Assembly (NCBI GenBank): GCA_964387585.1
Contig: CAYLWW010000015.1
Location: 1 to 22,069, forward strand
Source of the DNA: CAYLWW01 sp964387585
GTDB lineage: Bacteria > Pseudomonadota > Alphaproteobacteria > Rickettsiales > Midichloriaceae
DNA: 22,069 nucleotides
Reading direction: 5' to 3'
Below are positions 1 through 8,306 of the stretch, in pieces. Both the position numbers and the translations under genes were made by a program. The stretch's first letter is position 1. Each line of letters opens with the position of its first letter. Below the pieces are notes generated by a model. The model saw nothing but the letters and a program-made list of their open reading frames with translations, did not search any database and was not told the origin of the DNA.

Positions 1-59
1 TAAATTTAAAACCTTATTTTATTCACGTCTGAATTACAAGGTAATTTACTATATCAGTA

Positions 60-178
60 GGAAATTAAAAAGGCAAAACGTATGGCATTATCAGTTTTAT
101 CTAATTTCTCGTAACAATCCTTTTTTCTTTTAGAAACCTAAAGAAACATTCAATAATATTGCATTTTATATAGCTTTT
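60..178 (-). pseudogene. IS5-like transposase C-terminal remnant
   Basis: Translated on the minus strand, 178 down to 101 reads KSYIKCNIIECFFRFLKEK followed by RIVTRN and a stop. A one-base frame change then gives KLDKTDNAIRFAFLIS down to position 60. This resembles, from memory, the conserved end of IS5-group transposases, where an N-x-I-E-R-x-F-x-x-L-K block (with the catalytic Glu) precedes an RIATRYxK segment and an aliphatic tail. The fragment is frameshifted, lacks the rest of the DDE domain and has no start, so it is dead. It abuts the IS982-like remnant at about 180-195 in the same orientation. Family assignment is by eye. Confidence 0.55.
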
Positions 179-189
179 GTGTTACGGAA

Positions 190-490
190 GAGTGGGACAG
201 TCAGGCGTTTTATCACAGATAAAACCGGTACTCTATCATCGACATTACCATGAGTCAGCTGAACTCCTTGAATTTCACCAATTTCATTAATTACAATATA
301 TAGCTTTAGCCAAAAAAATCATTTCTACCTTAGTCGTTTTACCTAGCTTTGCTGACTCAAGCAAACACTTTGTTTCCTCTCTAATCCTTTTTTGTATGAC
401 AAACTGCTATAAATATTGAACCTACGTAAGATATTCCAGTGTTTTTTGCCCCTCTACGATACCATTAATCAAAAATGCAAAATAAGGAAC
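190..490 (-). pseudogene. IS982-family transposase remnant (left copy)
   Basis: The minus strand encodes TGISYVGSIFIAVCHTK near 450-400 and, after frame changes, KLGKTTK and LKLYIVINEIGEIQGVQLTH followed by GNVDDRVPVLSVIKRLT down to about 190. The order G-I-S-x-(V/I)-D-S-T, C-H-N, K-L-H-x-V-I-N-x-x-G-E and G-N-V-D-D-R is typical of IS982 transposases. The first catalytic Asp (VDST) has become Gly and several frameshifts are present, so the gene is decayed. It is about 80 percent alike by eye, and in the same orientation, to the copy at 21729-21990. No terminal inverted repeats could be identified. Confidence 0.75.
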
Positions 491-611
491 TAATCACTCT
501 TCTTTTCAACTCTATCAATCATTGATCATATTTTTCTTAGTTTTATTTCTATTGCTATTGCTAAATTGAATTGTATAAATTATTTCGTTAACAGTGCCAT
601 ATAAGAAGAGC

Positions 612-1328
612 CTAACCAATAAACTCATTGCTTCCAGAAGAATTTTGACGCCTACGTCTATCACGTTTATTTTTTTTAGGAAAATATTCTCTAGTGACTC
701 TACCTTCTAAATAGTTATCTATAACACTATCTAGCTCTTCTAGCCTTCCATTAAAAAAGTGATCAGCTTTATCTATTAAAGCGTATTCAATATCAGAGTT
801 ACGTTGTTTCTCTACTTTTTCATACAGTTTATATACAGAATCTTCAGAAGTAATTTGATCATCTGATCCCTGAACTATTAAACCTTGAGTAGGACAAGGA
901 GAAAGAAAGTTGAAATCACATGAACTAGCAGGAGGAGAAACAGCTATGAACCCCATTATCTCAGGTCTGCGCATTAGTAACTGCAAAGCTATCCAAGAAC
1001 CGAATGAAAAACCCGCTAACCAATAATTAGATGCTTCAGGATTTGTGCTTTGCAACCAGTCTAAAGCTGATGCTGCATCGAGTAGTTCTCCAACACCATG
1101 ATCAAAAACTCCTGCAGATTTACCAACTCCTCTAAAGTTAAAGCGTAATACCGAAAAGCGTTTATTTACGAAAGCACGAAAGATATGATAGACAACCTTA
1201 TTGTTCATAGTTCCTCCATGTAGAGGATGAGGATGAAGTACTAAAGCTACTGGAGCTCCTTTTTCCTCACAATGATAATATCTACCTTCTAACCTTCCTA
1301 TACCACCATTAAAGACTATTTCTTTCAT
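612..1328 (-). CDS. alpha/beta hydrolase (CocE/NonD-like serine hydrolase)
   Basis: A 238-residue alpha/beta-hydrolase-fold protein of the small COG2945-like type, probably a cytoplasmic esterase, thioesterase or acyl hydrolase of unknown substrate. Visible landmarks are the oxyanion-side motif HPHPLHGG (residues 32-39), the nucleophile elbow G-F-S-F-G with Ser108, an acid region GSDD (154-157), and the catalytic-type His190 in KADHFF. The fold is complete by about residue 210. A basic tail follows, with KKNKRDRRRR at 218-227, which the core enzyme does not need; it may bind nucleic acid or simply be drift. The gene lies 49 nt downstream of sucD on the same strand and could be co-transcribed with it. 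A weak AAG stretch precedes the start. The fold and class are secure; the substrate is not. Confidence 0.85.
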   Translation of the reverse strand: MKEIVFNGGIGRLEGRYYHCEEKGAPVALVLHPHPLHGGTMNNKVVYHIFRAFVNKRFSVLRFNFRGVGKSAGVFDHGVGELLDAASALDWLQSTNPEASNYWLAGFSFGSWIALQLLMRRPEIMGFIAVSPPASSCDFNFLSPCPTQGLIVQGSDDQITSEDSVYKLYEKVEKQRNSDIEYALIDKADHFFNGRLEELDSVIDNYLEGRVTREYFPKKNKRDRRRRQNSSGSNEFIG

Positions 1329-1377
1329 TTCTTAATTTTGTCTTGTAGTTTTATATTACTTTAATACAATTAACAAC

Positions 1378-2253
1378 TTACCCTGCTAAAACATTGAGCA
1401 TAGTTTTTCCTATAGAAGCAGGAGATTCAGCTACCACCACTCCAGCTTCTCTCATAGCGTTGATTTTACTTTCAGCAGTATCGCTATGACCTGAAACAAT
1501 CGCTCCAGCATGGCCCATTCGTTTTCCTTCAGGAGCAGTGCGTCCTGCAATAAAACCAACTACTGGCTTACGTGTAGACAAACTACTTATATAATCTATA
1601 GCTTCAATTTCTGCATTTCCTCCTATTTCTCCTATCATTATAATAGCTTCAGTCTCTCTATCATGCATGAATAAATCCATAACATCAACAAAGCTAGTTC
1701 CATTAATAGGATCACCCCCTATGCCTACGCAGGTAGATTGTCCTAACCCGACTTGAGTAACTTGAGCAACTGCTTCATAAGTAAGAGTGCCGGAACGAGA
1801 TACTATTCCTATATTTCCACGTTTATGTATATGGCCAGGCATAATACCAATTTTACAGGCTTCAGGAGTAATAATTCCGGGACAATTAGGGCCGATTAAC
1901 CTAGTTTTACTTGATTTTAAAGCAGATTTTACTCGTAACATATCTAATACCGGAATTCCTTCAGTAATACATACTACTAACGGAACTTTAGAGTCAATTG
2001 CTTCTAATATAGCGTCAGCTGCAAAAGCTGGAGGAACATAAATTACTGATGCATCAGCTTTGGTATAATGCACAGCTTCAGCCACCGTGTTAAATACTGG
2101 TAAGTCTAAGTGATGGGTGCCTCCTTTACCAGGAGTAACGCCACCAACCAAATTAGTACCATAAGCAATAGCCTGTTCAGAGTGAAAAGTACCTTGTTTA
2201 CCAGTAAAACCTTGGCAAATAACTTTGGTTTCAGCGTTAATTAGTATAGACAT
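1378..2253 (-). CDS. sucD: Succinate-CoA ligase alpha subunit
   Basis: The alpha subunit (291 residues) of succinyl-CoA synthetase, which converts succinyl-CoA, phosphate and NDP to succinate, CoA and NTP in the TCA cycle. It forms a heteromer with SucC. The N-terminal CoA-binding Rossmann domain begins with VICQGFTGKQGTFH (11-24). The phosphorylated histidine is His248 in GKRMGHAGAIVSG, and GPNCPGIITP (121-130) is typical of the family. Length matches family norms of about 290. An AAGGA ribosome-binding site lies upstream of the ATG at 2253. It follows sucC with a 113-nt gap, unusually wide for a pair whose subunits assemble together. The gene looks intact. Confidence 0.97.
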   Translation of the reverse strand: MSILINAETKVICQGFTGKQGTFHSEQAIAYGTNLVGGVTPGKGGTHHLDLPVFNTVAEAVHYTKADASVIYVPPAFAADAILEAIDSKVPLVVCITEGIPVLDMLRVKSALKSSKTRLIGPNCPGIITPEACKIGIMPGHIHKRGNIGIVSRSGTLTYEAVAQVTQVGLGQSTCVGIGGDPINGTSFVDVMDLFMHDRETEAIIMIGEIGGNAEIEAIDYISSLSTRKPVVGFIAGRTAPEGKRMGHAGAIVSGHSDTAESKINAMREAGVVVAESPASIGKTMLNVLAG

Positions 2254-2366
2254 TAGTGCTTTTATCCTTGGTTTAATGTTTTTTAAAAATTAAGGTATTT
2301 AGTTATTACGAGTTTAAAAAATGCTATTAAACGTAATAATTTGAATATTCTAATATTTTATTTAGG

Positions 2367-3530
2367 TTAGTTATTAGCTAACTTAACTGCTTTAAATGCT
2401 GCATCTTCAAGATCTTCTGCTGGTTGTAAATCCAACCCTGATTCTAATAACATTTTTTTGCCTAATTCAGCATTAGTTCCTTCTAATCTCACTATCACTG
2501 GTATAGTTACTCCGACCTCTTTAGTTGCTTCTATAACGCCTTTAGCTATTATATCGCATCTCATTATGCCTCCAAAAATGTTTATTAGTATCGATTTAAC
2601 AGATTTATCTTCGATAATAATTTTGAATGCCTCTTTTACTTTCTCAGCTGTAGCGCTACCTCCTACATCTAAAAAATTAGCCGGCGAGCCACCATTTAGC
2701 TTAATAATATCCATAGTTGCCATAGCCAAGCCTGCGCCATTAACCATGCAGCCTATATTTCCATCCATTTTAACATAGCTTAAGCCGTAAGAAGAAGCTT
2801 TAACTTCTAATTCATCATCTTCAAGAGGATCATACATTTGGGCTATATCTGAATGTCTATATATGGCATTATCATCAAAATTAAATTTAGCATCTAATGG
2901 TATAAACCTACCTCCATTATCAATTATGAGCGGATTTATCTCAATTTGATTAGCATCCTTATCCAAAAAAGCCTGAAAAATCGCTTTAACAAAATTAGAA
3001 AAAGGATTATAGTGCTCTTTCTCCATTCCTAATCCGTAATATAAACTACGTATATGAAAATCATATAAACCTATACTAGGATCAACAGAAACTTTTATAA
3101 TTTTTTCTGGGCTATGTTCAGCTACTTCTTCTATTTCTATGCCACCTTCATTGGAAGCTATAATCATTACTGAAGAGCTATTACGATCTAATATTACAGA
3201 AAAATAAAGCTCCCGGCTTATGTGAGTACCTTCTTCAATATAAAGCTTACGAACTATTTTGCCTTTTTCACCAGTTTGCTTAGTAACTAAACACATACCT
3301 AGCATTTTTTCAGATATCGCCTTAACTTCTTCTGTAGTTTTAGCTAACTTGATACCTCCAGCTTTCCCTCTTCCTCCAGCATGAACTTGAGCTTTAACTA
3401 CTAATACTTCACTTTGTAATTTTTTAGCTGCTTCTATAGCTTCATCTACAGAAGATGCTACATAGCCAGATAAAATAGGAATACCGTATTGGGACAATAT
3501 TTGTTTTGCTTGATATTCGTGAATATTCAT
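2367..3530 (-). CDS. sucC: Succinate-CoA ligase (ADP/GDP-forming) beta subunit
   Basis: The beta subunit (387 residues; E. coli SucC is 388) of succinyl-CoA synthetase, carrying the nucleotide-binding ATP-grasp domain and the succinate site. The N-terminus MNIHEYQAKQILSQYGIP is diagnostic. The nucleotide-binding segment AQVHAGGRGKAGG is at 48-60, metal/nucleotide acidic residues fall in QIEINPL (195-201), and the C-terminal CoA-ligase half contains FLDVGGSA (286-293) and NIFGGIMRCD (317-326). It is the first gene of the sucC-sucD pair. The neighbouring sucAB genes found beside sucCD in many alphaproteobacteria are absent; pnp lies upstream instead. A hairpin at 3608-3648 separates it from pnp. 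The start has only a weak A-rich ribosome-binding site. Confidence 0.97.
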   Translation of the reverse strand: MNIHEYQAKQILSQYGIPILSGYVASSVDEAIEAAKKLQSEVLVVKAQVHAGGRGKAGGIKLAKTTEEVKAISEKMLGMCLVTKQTGEKGKIVRKLYIEEGTHISRELYFSVILDRNSSSVMIIASNEGGIEIEEVAEHSPEKIIKVSVDPSIGLYDFHIRSLYYGLGMEKEHYNPFSNFVKAIFQAFLDKDANQIEINPLIIDNGGRFIPLDAKFNFDDNAIYRHSDIAQMYDPLEDDELEVKASSYGLSYVKMDGNIGCMVNGAGLAMATMDIIKLNGGSPANFLDVGGSATAEKVKEAFKIIIEDKSVKSILINIFGGIMRCDIIAKGVIEATKEVGVTIPVIVRLEGTNAELGKKMLLESGLDLQPAEDLEDAAFKAVKLANN

Positions 3531-3607
3531 TTATATACTTTTTAAAAATAAAAATTTTATCTAATCAATACTTCTTAACACATCAATAACGATCAATAAC
3601 GTAAACA

Positions 3608-3648
3608 ATTCCTTTCTTATAATAGAATATCTTTTAAAAGAAAGGAAT
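3608..3648 (-). terminator. Stem-loop between pnp and sucC
   Basis: Perfect 11-bp inverted repeat: ATTCCTTTCTT at 3608-3618 and AAGAAAGGAAT at 3638-3648, with a 19-nt loop, 38 nt past the pnp stop and 77 nt before the sucC start. On the minus strand it is followed by TTGTTTAC rather than a clean T-run. It may be a weak terminator, an mRNA 3'-end stabiliser for pnp, or a processing site. Confidence 0.4.
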
Positions 3649-3686
3649 ATTTATAAAGCTGTTTTTATAAGTTTTTATTAGTTGAA

Positions 3687-5909
3687 TTAGAAGAAACGCT
3701 TCTTTTTAGCAAAGCCACCACTGTTGTTGTTACCTTGTTCACGCGCTTTATCATCATAACTTGGACGAGAATAAGAAGGATTTCTAGGTCTGTCTTGTCT
3801 ATTACTAGAAGGATTAGCAGAAGGACTAATTTGCTTGTTCAAGCTTTTCATGCTTAACTTAGGTTTACCGTTCTTATCTATACCTATCACTTTTACTTCA
3901 ATATTATCATTTTCAGATAAGAAATCACTTACGCTTTCAATTCTCTGCTCTGCTATCTCACTAATATGTAATAATCCCTCAATACCATTTAAGAATCTTA
4001 TAAAAGCACCAAAATCAGTAATTTTTACCACTCTACCTTGATAAATTTGTCCTATTTCAGGTTCAGTTGTAATACCCTCTATAATAGTTACTGCTGTATC
4101 TATAGAGCTTTGGTTAGGAGCTGAAATTGTTATTTTACCGCTATCATCTATTTCAATTTTAGCACCGCTTTGTTCACATATTTCTCTTATTTTCTTACCA
4201 CCAGTTCCTATTACTTCTCTTATTTTATCTTTGTTAATGTTAATACTAACAATACGTGGTGCTGAAGGGCTTAATTCTTTACGAGGCATTTCTATAGATT
4301 CTTTCATTAATTTAAGTATATGTTCTATACCTTCTTCAGCTTGTTTTATAGCTGTTTTCATTATATTATGGCTAATGCCTAAAACTTTGATATCCATTTG
4401 TAAGGCAGTAATACCTGTATCAGTAGCTGCGACTTTGAAGTCCATATCTCCTAAGTGATCTTCATCACCCATTATGTCAGATAAAACTACAAAATTATCA
4501 TTATCCTTAACTAACCCCATAGCAATCCCTGCTACATGTTTTTTTATAGGAATTCCTGCAGCCATTAAAGACAAAGAAGAACTACAAACTGTAGCCATTG
4601 ATGATGATCCATTAGATTCGGTGATATCAGAAACAATTCTTACTGTATAAGGAAATACTTGTTTTGATGGTAATACAGCTTTAAGAGCTTTTAAAGCTAA
4701 TTTTCCGTGCCCAATTTCCCTTCTACCTGGTGCTTTAAGTACACCTACTTCACCAACAGAATAAGGAGGGAAGTTATAATGAAGGATTAAGTTATCGGAT
4801 TTAGTGCCAGCTAAATCTTCGCTCATTTGTTCATCATAAGCAGTTCCGACTGTAGTAACAGCTAATGCTTGAGTTTCTCCTCTAGTAAATAAAGCAGAAC
4901 CATGAACTTTTGGCAACAAGTCTAGCAAACAATCTATGCTCCTTATCTCTTTTACTCCTCTACCATCTAATCTAATGTTACTTTCAAGCACTCTATTTCG
5001 TAATAACTTTGATTTAAAGCTCGAGAAAGCATCTTTAATTAAATTTTCTGGATGAGCACTTATATTTTCATTTACAATACGCTGATGTACTTCATCTAAC
5101 TTATTATTTCTTAGCTTTTTATTACGCTCATCTAAAGCACTTTCTATTAAAGCAGTATAATTTTTATCAATTATATTAGCAAATTCATTATTTACTTTAT
5201 TTACAACTCTAGGACAAGTATTATCTACTCCTGCAGCGTTTGCAAAATCCTTTATTAATTCAATTACTGGTTTGAGTTGCTCATGACCGTAACTTATAGC
5301 TTCTAACATAATGTCAGAAGATAGTTCAGCAGCTTCTGACTCAACCATAATGATAGAATCAGCAGTCCCAGAAACTATAAGATCTAATTTGCCTTCTTGA
5401 ACTTGCTTTCTATTAGGATTTGAATAGAATTCTCCTTGCTTATAACCCACTCTAGCTGCTGCAACGGGTTCAGATAGTGGTAAACCAGATAACCATAAAG
5501 CAGCAGAAGCTCCTATTAAAGAAATAGTTTCAGCTTCATTTTCAGCATCATAAGATAATACAGTACAAATGACTTGGATTTCATTATAATAATTTTTTGG
5601 GAAAAGCGGACGCAATGATCTGTCAATCAAACGACTAGTTAAAGTTTCTGCTTCAGTAGCTTTAGTTTCCCTTTTTATAAAGCCACCAGGAATCCTACCA
5701 GATGCATAAAATTTTTCTTGATAATTTACAGTTAATGCTAAAAAGTCTAGCTCTGAGTCTTTTTGCTTAGAAGCTACAACTGTACATAAAACTATTGTTT
5801 CTCCTAAACTTACTAAGACAGAGCCGTGGGCCTGTCTTGCTATACGGCCAGTCTCTAATTTTAACTTCTGGCCATTCCAATTTATTTCTTTGGTGATTAT
5901 ATTAAACAT
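3687..5909 (-). CDS. pnp: Polyribonucleotide nucleotidyltransferase (PNPase)
   Basis: A 3'-to-5' phosphorolytic exoribonuclease that degrades mRNA as a trimer, often with RNase E. The 740 residues are full length. The first RNase PH domain is about 10-140, followed by a helical linker, and the second RNase PH domain is about 310-530 with the acidic active-site stretch SDIMGDEDHLGDMDF (477-491). A KH domain is about 552-612 with loop GTGGKK (568-573), and the S1 RNA-binding domain is about 620-690 with KITDFGAFIRF and GLLHISEI. A low-complexity Ser/Asn/Pro/Arg tail (about 692-740) ends in KKKRFF, a basic extension common in rickettsial homologues. A GAGGAA ribosome-binding site precedes the ATG. 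The usual upstream rpsO is missing; see the spacer 5910-6489. Confidence 0.97.
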   Translation of the reverse strand: MFNIITKEINWNGQKLKLETGRIARQAHGSVLVSLGETIVLCTVVASKQKDSELDFLALTVNYQEKFYASGRIPGGFIKRETKATEAETLTSRLIDRSLRPLFPKNYYNEIQVICTVLSYDAENEAETISLIGASAALWLSGLPLSEPVAAARVGYKQGEFYSNPNRKQVQEGKLDLIVSGTADSIIMVESEAAELSSDIMLEAISYGHEQLKPVIELIKDFANAAGVDNTCPRVVNKVNNEFANIIDKNYTALIESALDERNKKLRNNKLDEVHQRIVNENISAHPENLIKDAFSSFKSKLLRNRVLESNIRLDGRGVKEIRSIDCLLDLLPKVHGSALFTRGETQALAVTTVGTAYDEQMSEDLAGTKSDNLILHYNFPPYSVGEVGVLKAPGRREIGHGKLALKALKAVLPSKQVFPYTVRIVSDITESNGSSSMATVCSSSLSLMAAGIPIKKHVAGIAMGLVKDNDNFVVLSDIMGDEDHLGDMDFKVAATDTGITALQMDIKVLGISHNIMKTAIKQAEEGIEHILKLMKESIEMPRKELSPSAPRIVSININKDKIREVIGTGGKKIREICEQSGAKIEIDDSGKITISAPNQSSIDTAVTIIEGITTEPEIGQIYQGRVVKITDFGAFIRFLNGIEGLLHISEIAEQRIESVSDFLSENDNIEVKVIGIDKNGKPKLSMKSLNKQISPSANPSSNRQDRPRNPSYSRPSYDDKAREQGNNNSGGFAKKKRFF

Positions 5910-6489
5910 TTATTCCTCTGTTTATTTTTTCTATTACCTATTTTTAGGCTCAGCTATTTTACCTGAATAAATACTCTATACTGATAGTTATTGTATAAAA
6001 GTATTAAAGCTATTATTTAGCATAAAAGCTATCGATTAGCATTTAATATATTCTCTTACATCTGAGAATTTAAGAAATTTTATTAAATATAGCAAATAAG
6101 TATAGCAGCATTTCTCTCATATTAATATTAATTTAATCATTAAATTAATATTAATATTTTAGCTTGTTTTTAGATAAATAATAACTCATGCTAAATAAAA
6201 CATGGTAAATAAAAAATTTACTGCGCTATTCATAGCATATATCAGATTTTTTAATATACTATGCTTAATATCTCCTATCAAATCTTAATTTACTATGATT
6301 TTTATACCTTTGATACGTTAAGATTGGCTTTTGCTCATATATTTATACATATAACACAGATTCATCACTCACTTTTCTAGCAACTTTTGAATCATAAAAA
6401 TTATATAAATATGTTAGTAATAAGGTAAAATTAAGAATAACTAATTGATGAATTACAATTTATCAGCAATATAATTTAATCTACTTTAC
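5910..6489. other. Gene-free AT-rich spacer between rbfA and pnp
   Basis: 580 nt with stops in all frames and no tRNA-like fold or recognisable protein remnant. In many bacteria the order infB-rbfA-truB-rpsO-pnp is conserved, so truB and rpsO would be expected here. I looked for rpsO-like peptides on the minus strand and saw none. The only structure is the palindrome at 6119-6157. The pnp promoter probably lies here, but I could not pick a convincing -35/-10 pair. Confidence 0.6.
6119..6157. repeat. 39-nt perfect A/T palindrome
   Basis: Left arm ATATTAATATTAATTTAAT (6119-6137), central C (6138), right arm its exact reverse complement (6139-6157). With 19-bp arms and a one-base centre it is far longer than chance for a short spacer, even at this base composition. 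It contains only A and T apart from the central C. A GC-poor stem without a loop is a poor intrinsic terminator; a cruciform, a protein-binding dyad or a relic of a mobile element end are the alternatives. Confidence 0.6.
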
Positions 6490-6873
6490 TTATTCAGATT
6501 TATTGGCAATTCGTATAAGATTTAATAATTTTTCTTCATTTACTGCTTTTTCTAAGCTTGTATCGGGAAAAAATCTTAATTCTGGTGCATATCTTAACTT
6601 GACCTGCTTTATCAATAATGATCTAATTTGGGGAAGTAAATCATTAATGGCTTTTATCATTATTTTACTTTTTTCGCTTTCGCGGGTTATAATAAATACT
6701 GACACAATTCTTAGATCTGAGCTTACCTTTACTGTTGATATACTAATGCTATCAAATACTACTCCGGGTGAGTATAATTCTACGTTAAGGAATATACTAG
6801 CTAAAGCTTGACGTATTTCATTTGCTACTCTTAACTGGCGTTGCGATGGTTGCTTATAGTTTATTTTAGTCAT
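6490..6873 (-). CDS. rbfA: 30S ribosome-binding factor A
   Basis: A 127-residue RbfA-type protein with a KH-like fold that binds the 30S subunit and assists 16S rRNA 5'-end maturation. The family pattern is visible: the opening SQRQLRVANEIRQALASIF (10-28), the segment FDSISISTVKVSSDLRIVSVFI (40-61), and the terminal KLRYAPELRFFPDTSLEKA (97-115), whose R-x-x-P-E-L-x-F-x-x-D-x-S-x-E core is diagnostic. Length is normal. The canonical partners infB (upstream) and truB/rpsO (downstream) are absent; fliN lies 250 nt upstream and pnp 580 nt downstream, so it stands alone. No strong ribosome-binding site is seen, only AGAG. Confidence 0.93.
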   Translation of the reverse strand: MTKINYKQPSQRQLRVANEIRQALASIFLNVELYSPGVVFDSISISTVKVSSDLRIVSVFIITRESEKSKIMIKAINDLLPQIRSLLIKQVKLRYAPELRFFPDTSLEKAVNEEKLLNLIRIANKSE

Positions 6874-7123
6874 ATGAAACTCTGTTTATGTTTCTATTAT
6901 CCATAAAATTATAGGGTAAAAGAAGGAATGTTTTATTGAATTGAGCGTAATAGCATGTAACTTAGATCGATAATGAGCGTATCTATGCTAATATTATATA
7001 CACCTCTAGTAATAAGAAAAAATACTCATTGCTAATGTGAAATTTTCACGTCTAGCTATTTGTATAGCTGCCACTTCTTCATTTTACTATGAGCCATATA
7101 ACATAAAACTATAAGGTTAAACT

Positions 7124-7396
7124 TTATTGCTCGTCTCTAATTAATTCAGTTAATGTTATACCTACTTTATCTTCTACCAGGACTATTTCACCACGAGCTA
7201 CTAATTTTTCATTAATTTTTATATCTACAGGCTCTCCTACTTTTTTATCTAATTCAACTACCGCACCCTGACCTAACTTTAGCAATTCGCTAATTCTCAT
7301 TTTAGTTTTCCCTAGTACCGCGGTGACCTCAAGCGGTATATCGTATACAGCACTGAGATCATTAGAAGGTGATTTTGTATTATTTGTATTTGCCAT
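7124..7396 (-). CDS. fliN: Flagellar motor switch protein FliN
   Basis: A 90-residue protein consisting almost only of the SpoA domain of FliN, which with FliM and FliG forms the cytoplasmic C-ring and docks the FliH-FliI export complex. The match is clear: YDIPLEVTAVLGKTKMRISEL (18-38), LGQGAVVELDKKVGEPVDI (41-59), then VARGEIVLVEDKVGITLTEL (66-85). It is shorter than E. coli FliN (137 residues) because the N-terminal extension is missing, which is normal for minimal FliN proteins. It is the last gene of fliG-fliH-fliN, 86 nt after fliH. The 3' side carries small inverted repeats near 7040-7070 that may help end transcription. Confidence 0.94.
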   Translation of the reverse strand: MANTNNTKSPSNDLSAVYDIPLEVTAVLGKTKMRISELLKLGQGAVVELDKKVGEPVDIKINEKLVARGEIVLVEDKVGITLTELIRDEQ

Positions 7397-7482
7397 AACT
7401 TCTTATCTTACTATATTTTTTATTATCACTTGAATTTTTAAACTAATAAATATTTTGTATATAAAATTATTCAAAAAATCAT

Positions 7483-8265
7483 TTAATAAATTTGGTTATT
7501 ATTGTCCATATAATTTTTTAACATTGCACTGAGTTCTTGTAATAATAGCTCACTACTTTTTAAAAAAGCTCCTTTACGCCAATCAATTTTACAATCTGCA
7601 ACTCCCATTTTATCATCAACACTTATTTTAATTATAGCATTCAATTTACTATCTTTGATATTATTGATGTATTCTACTATATAATCGTATACTTTGCTAT
7701 GCACTATAATTTCTATATTATTTTCTTCAAGCAAAAGATATAATTTATCCTGTAAAAAATTGATTACTAATTTCTGTGGAATATAATCTATGGTACTAGA
7801 TATTATTTTTTTTGCTATAGCAAGGGCTAACTCTAAACATTGATCACTTAGACCTTTTAATATAGCCTGAACATGTTTAGAAATTTCAGACATTTGAGCA
7901 TCTATTCTTATTACAGCTTCTTTTATTTGTTCTTCCAAAGCAAGTTGGCTAGTATTATCAGACTCTCGCTCTTGGCTAATGAGTTGTTCTTTTGAATTAT
8001 TAAGATTAGCAAATTCCTGCAATGCTTCAGTTTTACCTTCAGCAAATGCTTCAGATTTTAATTGCTCTATTTCCGCTTTAGTTAATTGAAAATATTCGCT
8101 CTTTTCCTCTTCTAAATTTTCTCCTACTTTGATTATATCTTTATCTACTACATCTCCATTATAATTCTCTTCTTCTTGATTAATTTCTAAAAGATCTTTA
8201 TCACAATCGGCATTATCATCTTTTTTTAAAAAAAAATCTTTTAGGGGTAATTTTTTTATTAACAT
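7483..8265 (-). CDS. fliH: Flagellar assembly protein FliH (FlbE-like)
   Basis: A 260-residue protein identified as FliH from its C-terminal half and its position between fliG and fliN, as in the alphaproteobacterial fliF-fliG-flbE-fliN order. FliH binds and restrains the export ATPase FliI and tethers it to the C-ring through FliN. Residues 1-60 are highly charged and low in complexity, 63-135 look helical or coiled-coil (EQLKSEAFAEGKTEALQEF), and about 140-250 hold the FliH/YscL domain (LALAIAKKIISSTID, then VDDKMGVADCKIDWRKGAF). The second Glu/Asp-rich half and the WRKGAF-type ending are typical. No ribosome-binding site is obvious at the start; the gap to fliG is 41 nt, so translation may depend on read-through coupling. 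Confidence 0.85.
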   Translation of the reverse strand: MLIKKLPLKDFFLKKDDNADCDKDLLEINQEEENYNGDVVDKDIIKVGENLEEEKSEYFQLTKAEIEQLKSEAFAEGKTEALQEFANLNNSKEQLISQERESDNTSQLALEEQIKEAVIRIDAQMSEISKHVQAILKGLSDQCLELALAIAKKIISSTIDYIPQKLVINFLQDKLYLLLEENNIEIIVHSKVYDYIVEYINNIKDSKLNAIIKISVDDKMGVADCKIDWRKGAFLKSSELLLQELSAMLKNYMDNNNQIY

Positions 8266-8306
8266 AAATTGATATTGTTAATTAGGCATTATAATATTTT
8301 CCTATA

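Noticed and set aside
1787..2041. Plus-strand ORF of 84 codons inside sucD
   Set aside because: Lies wholly antisense to a conserved enzyme gene and its protein resembles nothing; a shadow frame.
5910..6489. Decayed rpsO between rbfA and pnp
   Set aside because: No reading frame shows the L/R-rich helical pattern of S15; left as an empty spacer.
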